Source: Pinguiococcus pyrenoidosus | Lineage: Eukaryota > Sar > Pinguiophyceae > Pinguiochrysidales > Pinguiochrysidaceae | Assembly: GCA_019677205.1 (NCBI GenBank) | Contig: JAAMXY010001145.1 | Coordinates: forward strand, 1 to 16,088 | Length of the DNA stretch: 16,088 nucleotides | Direction: 5' to 3' | Shown: in pieces, positions 9,327 through 16,088 of the stretch | Layout of the letters: each line of letters begins with the position of its first letter | Position numbering within the stretch: the stretch's first letter is position 1 | Made by a program: the position numbers and the translations under genes | The notes under the pieces: model-generated | The model's database searches: none | What the model was told of the DNA's origin: nothing | What the model saw: the letters and a program-made list of their open reading frames with translations, nothing else

Positions 9327-12150
9327 TCATGTTGGCTCCGCGGGCGCATCGGGCTGCAGGTATGCCATGAACCGGTCACAAAGCGCGAAGCAGTCCCCCA
9401 CATCCCGGCAGCGCTTCAACACCATGTCGAAGACCGTCTTCGTCCTCTCCACCTGCACGCGCGACGTGGTAAAGCTGGATGTTTGCGCGTCAAAGTGCGC
9501 CACGCGCGGTGTTACCTTGTTGTCCCGGAATGGCAAGATGTCGTTCTCGCACTTGGGCCCATGGAAGTGCACGATGACGGCGCTGAGGTTGCGGCGCCAG
9601 TACGTCTTCCAGTTGAGCGTCAGCGGGAGGAACGACGCGCAGGTGTCGTTGCTGCGCGAGTAGAAGGTCTTGTAGGCGCCCTGGTCTCCGGGTCCCTGCG
9701 GCCAGTCGAGATCGTCATCCTGGAGGATAAAGTCCAGAAAGGCAGCGTGCGAGGCGCGCAAGTTGCGCATGTTGAGGAGCATGACGCCGGCGTTCATCAG
9801 GTTCGGGTCGGCCGACATGTCCATCTCGCTGGAGGCGGAGAAGTACAGCGGTAGGCCGGCCACTCCGGGAGGACTCGCGTGGAACTTTCCAGCGGCAAAG
9901 TCGGCCACCGTGCTGAGGTACGCGAGCTTGTCGCCCAGAAAGCTCTTCCAGGTCACCTCGGCGGCGAAGAGCACGTCCACGTCGGTGTAGAGCACGAACT
10001 CGTCTAGGATGCCGAGAATCGGCACGTCGATCCGCAGGAACGTGCCCACCATGGCCTCGGGATCGCCCAGCAGATGACTCCTCCACTTGCGCGGGTCTTC
10101 AATGTCCTCTGCAGCAACCCAGCGCGAGTACGCCAGCACCTTGTCGCGGATGGCGTCTGCCCATCGGGGCTGGTGCGGCACGACGCGCACGCCGTTGTGA
10201 AGCATCCATCTCACCAGCTCGTGGCCGATTGGCAAGGTCGTCACGCAGATGGGCACGAGCTCGGTCTCAGCGGCGGCAGACAGCACCGCCACCTTGAGCA
10301 TGTTGACGAACGTCTCCGAAAGGTCGCTCTCGCGACTCACATGGATCGCGAAGACCCACTTGATCGGCGTGCGTAGCGTTGGAATGCTCAGACCTTCCTT
10401 CGGCTGCAAAAACACCTGCGTCAGGGGGATGCCCCCGCCGTTGTAGTGGAAGGCTTGCAAGCCTCTCCGCCGCCTGCAGTTGGTTGCGTCGTGCAAGCAA
10501 GTCAGAGAGGCAGCGGCGCGGAGCTTTCGTCTTCATCTTTTTCGGGGGTTTGCTGGCGTCCTTGGCTTTGCAGACATCGCCGTGCTTCAGTACCTGTCGA
10601 TGATGGTGAAGGCCGAGAAGGTGGACACCGAGTTCCCCACGAAGACGTTGGCGTCCTGTGACAGGACAAAGTCCACTGCGGCGTAGAATTCCCGTTCGCT
10701 GCCCGCCCAAGAGCGGGGCAGCTTCAGCACATCTTCTTTCAGGACGACGGTGTAGACGTCCAGGAGATTTGCCAGCCCCGTCCCGAGGCTTGGAATGGCA
10801 TCCTCGGAGGCTGCCAGTCTGGCTTGCAGCTCGTAGAGCTCGCCTCTGGAGAGCCCAGTGGAGAGATAGAGCGGCACTCCGGGTGGGACGCCTTCCGTGA
10901 GGAGGACGTTGCCAACGGCGAGCGTGTTATTGATGCAGTTGTCCCGATGCACGTCGTCCCGGATCGCCATCCACTTCTCGCAGTGCCGCAGCCAGTCCTG
11001 TGGAGAGACCAAGCTTAGGGACGCAACGCCACTGCGCTTCAGCATGCGAAAGTTGCGAGGGACGCTTTACCTCTTCCGCGCGGAGGTGCAGCACGTTGTA
11101 GGGTGCCCCTTCGCCCTGCGGAAGCTCCGTGCGTGGATAGCCCAAGACCACCGCCTTTCGCTGGGCCTCTTCGTATTTGGCCTCGATGGCTCTCTTCAAG
11201 CGATATGCTTCCGTCAGGATGGCAGGAGAGAAATGCAGCGCGCTGTTGAGCTGCCAGAAGAGATCCCAGCTGGGATGGCCCTGCTTGATTGGGAGGGCGA
11301 AGAGAGTGCATCGCGCGTCCAGGATGGTGTGGGCGCCGACTCCCATGCCCATCGGCTCCCCCGAGGTGGCGTGAAGGAAGTCTCGGATCGTGCCGACTTG
11401 CGCAAAGGTCAAGGGCAGCCTGGCGTCGAAGTCTTTCTCCAGCGACAGGAGGCGGTAGCGAGAGCTGACGGGATGGAGCTTGCCGAAGACCTTGGAGATG
11501 CTCTCCTCCACACCGGCTTCGCCCAGCAGGAAGACTGGCTTCGCGACGCCAGAGCACCACCTGGCTGCGATCCTAGGACGTCCGCGGTCTTCGCGGCACC
11601 AGTACTGCCGGTACAGCTTCTCCAGGCCCGCTTCCAGCTGGGGCACGTCGAAGAGGTCCTCGAAGTCCTTCAGGTTCTCGTTGTGCGGCGCGCGGGATTG
11701 CCGCGGCGTAGCGCCGTTGAACAGAACTTGGGACGGCAGGAGCACTTGCACCCCTAGCAAGACGCCAAGGACCAGCCCGTCCAGCAGCGCCATCCGCTGG
11801 TTCGTCAGGCCGTTGCAGACGGAGATTCTCAGCACGACCGAGTCGAAGTCTTTGAAGAGACTGCTGGCGGACCGGCTCAACCCTCGGCCAGTGGTCCTCG
11901 CGGACCTCCCGGCGCTGGCGTCATCTCGGATGCCTGAAGCGTCTGCAGCAGTCTTGCGGGAGATGCGGCCTCGGCCGGCGCTGACATCCGCGAGCGAAAC
12001 ATCGTCGAAGCGCACTCCGTCGTAGGACAGGTGCAGGTGCGCTATGTACACATACGGCGCTACCACCGCGAACGCCAGAAGCAGTCGCGAGAGGCTCAAG
12101 TAGCCCCTCGCACCGCCTGAGCAAGATGCACAAGGCGGCCCACCATTCAT
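9327..12150 (-). CDS. Two-domain glycosyltransferase: O-fucosyltransferase-like plus DxD (GT8-like) domain
   Basis: Complement(join(9327..10473, 10594..10997, 11071..12150)), 876 aa, introns 120 and 73 bp, phases consistent. The ATG at 12150 is the first in frame after an upstream stop. Residues about 18-37 form a signal anchor, so this is probably a type II Golgi/ER membrane enzyme. Domain 1 (about 104-495) resembles GDP-fucose protein O-fucosyltransferases: CNGLTNQRMALLDG (112-125), LHLRAEEDW spanning the exon 1/2 junction, VPLYLSTGLSRG, and VFVGNSVSTFSAF near its end. Domain 2 (about 530-870) has a nucleotide-sugar DxD in YTDVDVLF (D659/D661), NAGVMLLNMRNLR (722-734), GPGDQGAYKTFY and HFHGPK (797-802), as in GT8-type retaining transferases. 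Donor and acceptor sugars cannot be told from the sequence. No key motif is visibly missing. It shares the 12151-12919 upstream region with the divergent plastid-protein gene. Confidence 0.8.
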
Positions 12151-12634
12151 CGCCGCGAGTGCAGCAAATGGCGGCAGCGCCCCGTGGTAGTTTCTGCGCA
12201 ACTTCTGCCGCAAGGGAGAAGCTGAGATCCGGAGAGACTAGCATGTATCCCGGCGAGTTCGGCAGCGGCGCATCTGGAAGGGCATAGGACTGGTTTTCTA
12301 GCGATCCCTGCCTTTTGTAATTTAAGTCCTGCTCTTCTTCGAGGCCAAGTTCCTGCCCGGAGACGCAGGAACCGTTGGGACGAGCGTTCGGCAGCCAATG
12401 GGAAATGGATACTGCATTCCCTACTCACTCGACTGGGTAATCCTCCACTCCTAAAGGGGCGGGAGAGTGCAGACCATGGCGACAAACATGCGACTTGATA
12501 TCCCATCGATACTGTGCTGGCTTGCACCTCTCGGCGGCTGAGCGGTCGTCTCGGAACTGCTAGCTCCCTCAGCCAAGCAAGTGCTTTCGCCTCCTCCTCC
12601 AAGTCAACACACGGCTCTCCTGCCTCCTTCGAGC

Positions 12635-12676
12635 TCCTCTCTTCGCAAGCAAGCATCCTCTCTTCGCAAGCAAGCA
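12635..12676. repeat. 21-bp perfect tandem duplication
   Basis: Two identical 21-bp units, 12635-12655 and 12656-12676, beginning TCCTCTCTTCGC and ending AAGCAAGCA. On the minus strand each unit encodes seven codons in an open frame. The right unit overlaps the hairpin at 12664-12693. Confidence 0.95.
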
Positions 12677-12693
12677 TCCCTGCCTGCTTGCGA
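12664..12693. repeat. Inverted repeat, 13-bp arms with 4-bp loop
   Basis: The arms TCGCAAGCAAGCA (12664-12676) and TGCCTGCTTGCGA (12681-12693) pair at 12 of 13 positions; the exception can form G-T. The loop is TCCC. Function is unknown. Confidence 0.8.
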
Positions 12694-12863
12694 GCGAAGC
12701 CAGCGTCGCCCTCCTCGCGGCATACGCCGAACGACGCGAAGCGTCGACTTCACCATATCCGCGCTTGCGCCACCCTAGGACACCAGTAAGTGAATTCTCC
12801 GAAGCGTTTGGCCGACGTTCGCTAAATCTTCGTCCGGATTCCATGGATTCCGATGACCGGATC

Positions 12864-12874
12864 GATCAGCTGAT
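12864..12874 (+). promoter_or_regulatory. GATCAGCTGAT element 45 bp upstream of the start codon
   Basis: The 11-mer is identical to 4254-4264, which stands 43 bp before the RlmD-like ATG. Its core GATCAGCTGA also appears, on the minus strand, 40 bp before the ADAT1 ATG. The matching distances suggest a core-promoter or initiator-proximal element; this is inference. Confidence 0.5.
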
Positions 12875-12919
12875 TTTTCTTCAACGCGGCGGCCAGAACG
12901 CCAAAAGCGCCGCCTTAAG

Positions 12920-14092
12920 ATGCGCTCTCTCGTTCTCATCAGCGCCATTCTAGGCGTGTCGGCCTGGCGGAGCCCATGCGTGCCTCGGAGAGGCGCCTCG
13001 ACCCGCCTCGAAGCGCAGAAGCCCCAGATTCCCCCGGAGATCATTGAAGCAGAGGAGAAGGTTCGCGATTTGCTGCGAATCCCAGAGGCCTTTTTGAAAC
13101 TTCGCTGAGATTTCCCCTCCGTTTCGGCGATTTTTTCCGATGCCTTGCTGGCCATAGGCCGCGGGGCCCGGAAGGGACATCCGAGTGGCGGCCTTTGGCG
13201 CGCTGACGCTACTCAGTGCCGGCGTTGGGGCGGTACGTACGCGGTGTTTCGATTGCAACGAAGTCGCCGGGAGAGGCTGAACTGCTCCATTTCTGCCGTG
13301 GAAAGGTGGGGACCAGCCAGACGCCATTGGCGGAAGCAGTGCCGCTGCACGGGAACATCATTGGCAACTTGCTCTACGCTGGCGTGGCGGGGTGATCCTT
13401 TGGCCTGCCGCAAATCCCTTGGCATTGAAGCGCTCATCGCACTCGCTCTGCAGGCTTAGTGGAACCCTCGTGTTCTTGGAGTTCCAGACCAAGGCGGAGA
13501 ATCAGCGGGTAAGTCGGTGGCGAGCGAGTTGGAGTCTTCGTTGTGTTGTGCCTTGGTCGCTGAGCAACGTCACACATCATTCAGCGGATCTACGAGGAGG
13601 CACTGAAGAGGGTCGAGAAAAGGGAGCAGCCAACCCCTGCAAAGCGAAAAGCAAAGGGACAAGCATCCAAGAGGAAGAAAGGCGCGTCTTCCAAAGGGTT
13701 CGCAGCTGGGGCCAGCGCGCCTCCGCCCAAGCAGGAGCAGGTCCAAGCCGCGCAGGCGGAAGCTCTGCCCACGGCGGAGGCGGAAGCCGAGCTGCAAGCG
13801 CCACAAGGCCAGTACGAGTCTCCGACAAAGGTGAGCTCACAAGCTGCGGCGCTGGGATCGCGGTCTAAGCGGAAGCGTTTGGGCTCCTCTACAGCCGCTG
13901 GGAGACGCCATGGAGAAGGTGGGCCTCGGCCAGCTTTTCAAGGAGGCAGATAGCATGGCGCAAGCAAGCGCCCTGAAGCTCAATCAGGAGCTGGAAGACA
14001 GAGGTGTTCTTCCGCGGCTGGACAGTGAGGCGTCACCGGCCGATTCAGGCAGTGATTCTGGTGGTTCAGATAGTGATTCTGGTGGTGAGTGA
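12920..14092 (+). CDS. Plastid-targeted two-TM membrane protein, LPA1/DUF3493-like
   Basis: Join(12920..13060, 13158..13232, 13321..13391, 13454..13508, 13585..13830, 13895..14092), 261 aa, introns 97, 88, 62, 76 and 64 bp, all phases matching. The presequence MRSLVLISAILGVSA|WRSP is a signal peptide with an aromatic residue just after the predicted cleavage site, followed by a basic Ser/Arg stretch: the bipartite plastid-import pattern of heterokont-type algae. Two membrane segments follow, VAAFGALTLLSAGVGA and IIGNLLYAGVAGLSGTLVFL, then EFQTKAENQ and a charged helix. A long Lys/Ala/Gln-rich low-complexity region leads to ALKLNQELEDRGVLP and an acidic Ser/Asp/Gly tail. The TM pair, the GN motif and the final RGVL segment resemble from memory the DUF3493 part of LOW PSII ACCUMULATION 1, a photosystem II assembly factor. 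Targeting is well supported; the LPA1 link is tentative. Note that LPA1 itself carries N-terminal TPRs, absent here. Confidence 0.65.
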
Positions 14093-14805
14093 GAAGCAGG
14101 CCGGTGAGAAAAGGGACGCCGAGCGCAAAGTGGAGCAGTCGAAGTAGGGGCCAACCCTTGCAGGCTGCCGAACGCAAAAGCCATGAAAAGAGTGTGAACG
14201 AAAAGCTTTGCCGGCGTAACTCTTTTGCTGGGCGTGAAGAAGCTGCCTCGCTCTCCACACCGAAGCCAGAATGCATCACTGCAGCCTCCAAAACCAAGCA
14301 AACACCTCCCAAGGCATTGCCGGGATAGGCGAAACTTCTTGTGAATCCCGCAGGACACGAAGAGCATGGCAATGAAAAGGCTAGGCGATGATATACATCT
14401 TCAAGCTGGAGGCATTGCTCCGAAGGATTGGGAGGAAAGACTGTTTGGTTGACATATAGCGAGCAGCAGTTCTCAGCGTCCTCGATATCCACCGACCTTT
14501 CTTTTCCATCTTCTCGGAAGAAACCTAACCACTACATCGGCTGAAAAGGAAGTCACTACACTGTACTGCACACATGCTTCGAGGCCCTGACTATCCACAC
14601 GGACTCCAAAGATAAGCTCCGCACCCACACGTGGCCGTCTGCGGACTGTGGTGCCTGGTCGCGCACGCTCCGGGACACAAGGTCGCGCAGGCGCTTTGCC
14701 CTGCCGAGCTCCCGACAGAGCGCGCTCGTTTTGTTCCCTGCAACCAACTAAGACACGGAACGTGAGCGCTCTTCTCCTCCGCCGACAGCCGTGGTGAGCA
14801 GCAGC
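14093..14805. other. Intergenic, convergent 3' ends
   Basis: About 710 bp between the stop of the plastid-protein gene (+) and the TPR gene (-). It probably contains both 3' UTRs. A minus-strand open stretch near 14556-14747 has plausible codon use but no ATG, no recognisable motif and no clean splice connection to the TPR gene, so no gene is called. Confidence 0.5.
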
Positions 14806-16074
14806 CTAGGCCTGCGCCGCCTTGTTCTTCTGGATTTCTCGGATGGCTGCCGCCGCCTGGGCCGCCTGTAGTCATAGGGCGAGTACGCAATTAGCATTCT
14901 GAAGGAGAGCGGATCTAAGAGCGCTGTTGCCGCTCTACGATCCCCTTCCTTTCTCGACGACGAACCTCTTGGAACTCCGGCTCTAGCTGCTCGGCCCTTT
15001 CATAGCACGAAAGAGCGAGATCGAGATCTCCACGGTCCTGATACGCGATGCCTTCATGCGGGATGGAATTGCTCCAATGAGGCCAAGTCGATAGCCTCCC
15101 GTATCGCCATGCGAGTTCACTCACCAAGGTTGAAGAGGGCATCGACGTAGTCGGGGTCGATGATGAGGGCGGACTGGAACGTCTTGATCGCATCGTCCAA
15201 CCGCCCTTGGTCTGCACAGCGAGGTCATGCCAACGAGACAGACACACTGCGTCAGCCACATGGAAGACGGGGCATGGCGTGTGCAGATGCTTCGTACCCT
15301 GGTAGCCACTTCCAAGATTGTAGAAGGCCATGACGGACTTGGGGTCCACCTTGGGAAGCATCTTCATTAACCCCTTCGGCAGGCGTGGTGCCAAAAAAGA
15401 CAGACAAATCCGATGCCAGTACCTCTACAGCCTTCTTGTAGGCGTCCACCGCATCGGCGAGGCGGTTCGGTCCGGCTGTAACGTAAGTAAAGAAAAACGC
15501 GCCTTAGAAGCCCGCTGCTGAAAGACGCGAAGAACAACAAGCACAAAACCCAACAGACAACAGAACCTCCAAAGCAGATCTCGTCGACGTACCGGACCGG
15601 AGCGCGTTTCCAAGGTTGATCCAGGTGTCCGCGTCATTCGGATCGTGGTCGGAAGCCTTGCGGAAGCAGTCTATGTCGAAGTTGGCGCCGGTGAGCCCAG
15701 TGCCCTCCCTCGTCAGCCATCTGCAGTGGGCCGCCTTACCGATGGCTTCCTCGACGCGGCCCTCGTCCTGGTGAATGTATCCAAGGTTGTAGTAGGCAAG
15801 CGCATAGTCCGGCTTGAGCTCAATGGCCTGTCCGTACAATAATCGTGAGAGGTTCGCCGGGTGAGATCCCCGAGTTCTTCTTCGAGGGCTACCTTCTCGT
15901 ATGCCGCGATGGCCTCCGCGAACATCTCCTTCTGTCCGTATGCGCTGCCTGTTCCAGGTTCAGCGACGGGTCAATACGGCGCGCGCCCTCCCCCGGCACT
16001 TTCTCATGAAGAGACGGAGCGGAGTGTTGTGCGAACTCACCAAGATTGTAGTAGGCATCCACGTAGGCAGGGTC
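14806..16074 (-). CDS. Tetratricopeptide-repeat protein, O-GlcNAc-transferase-type TPRs (5' partial)
   Basis: Complement(join(14806..14865, 14966..15051, 15125..15211, 15298..15349, 15423..15475, 15593..15670, 15740..15827, 15893..15948, 16041..16074)), 197 aa visible; the gene continues upstream, since 16075-16088 is the end of an intron. At least five TPRs are seen with the pattern YYNLG...A..AI..YEKAIEL.PDYA; examples are AYYNLGYIHQDEGRVEEAI, INLGNALRSAG, FYNLGSGYQDQGRLDDAI and LFNLGIAYQDRGDLDLAL. TPR solenoids mediate protein-protein contacts. No catalytic domain is present in the window, so an OGT or kinesin-light-chain-like identity cannot be claimed. Introns (65-117 bp) fall at recurring places in the repeats. 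The 3' end is ambiguous. My preferred model splices after QLEPEFQE to a short exon encoding AAQAAAAIREIQKNKAAQA; without that splice the frame stops at 14915. Confidence 0.8.
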
Positions 16075-16088
16075 CTTTTAAAGAAAGG

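Larger units (their letters stand above)
12151..12919. other. Divergent intergenic region with putative promoters and repeats
   Basis: 769 bp between the glycosyltransferase gene (-) and the plastid-protein gene (+). It holds CCAAT at 12395-12399, a 21-bp tandem duplication at 12635-12676, a hairpin at 12664-12693, and GATCAGCTGAT at 12864-12874. A minus-strand open frame from about 12677 to 12147 begins with a duplicated heptapeptide (MLACEER twice) and an acidic stretch. It could be an upstream ORF, a small gene or chance; I do not call it a gene. Confidence 0.5.

Noticed and set aside
8485-9663. Plus-strand open frame of 392 codons
   Set aside because: Antisense to exon 1 of the unknown gene and to the glycosyltransferase 3' end; Ser/Arg/Pro-rich with no domain, while the minus strand shows clear motifs.
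10897-11757. Plus-strand open frame of 286 codons
   Set aside because: Antisense to the O-fucosyltransferase-like domain, which has recognisable motifs and clean splice sites.
12147-12677. Minus-strand open frame of 176 codons starting with a duplicated heptapeptide
   Set aside because: No family, overlaps the glycosyltransferase start and probable promoter; kept only as an observation, not as a gene.
13980-14492. Minus-strand open frames opposite the end of the plastid-protein gene
   Set aside because: Shadow of the last exon and 3' UTR; the sequence has no protein-like pattern.
1-16088. Bacterial operon, phage or transposon content
   Set aside because: All genes need spliceosomal GT-AG introns and frequently alternate strand; no transposase, integrase, reverse transcriptase or long terminal repeat was seen.

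Overview
This is nuclear DNA of a eukaryote, most likely a photosynthetic alga with a secondary plastid (heterokont or similar). All seven genes can be rebuilt only by joining exons across short GT-AG introns, mostly 57-120 bp. Two genes begin with signal-peptide-like presequences. One of these has the VSA|W type of cleavage site (aromatic residue at +1) typical of plastid import in heterokont-type algae. No species can be named from the sequence alone.

Layout, left to right: (1) 2-2586 (+), 3' part of a PH-domain protein with a long Ser/Arg-rich insertion inside the PH fold. (2) 2729-4185 (-), ADAT1/Tad1-type tRNA adenosine deaminase. (3) 4308-7052 (+), RlmD/RumA-like RNA (uracil-C5)-methyltransferase in 13 exons, divergent from gene 2 across a 122-bp promoter. 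(4) 7432-8933 (-), seven-exon protein I do not recognise. (5) 9327-12150 (-), type II membrane protein joining an O-fucosyltransferase-like domain to a DxD (GT8-like) glycosyltransferase. (6) 12920-14092 (+), small plastid-targeted protein with two membrane segments, resembling the C-terminal part of LPA1 (DUF3493). (7) 14806-16074 (-), 3' part of a TPR protein whose exons cut the repeats at recurring positions.

The genes are closely packed and often change strand. There are three convergent pairs (1/2, 3/4, 6/7) and two divergent pairs (2/3, 5/6); genes 4 and 5 run in tandem. By function there are two RNA-modification enzymes (one probably nuclear, one probably plastid), one secretory-pathway glycosyltransferase and one thylakoid or plastid membrane protein.

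The most interesting non-coding signal is the palindromic element GATCAGCTGA(T). It lies 40-45 bp upstream of three different start codons (genes 2, 3 and 6) and may be a promoter element. A perfect E2F-like palindrome, TTTTGGCGCCAAAA, ends three bases before the gene 3 start codon. All splice models were made by eye from frame continuity and family motifs and have no transcript support.
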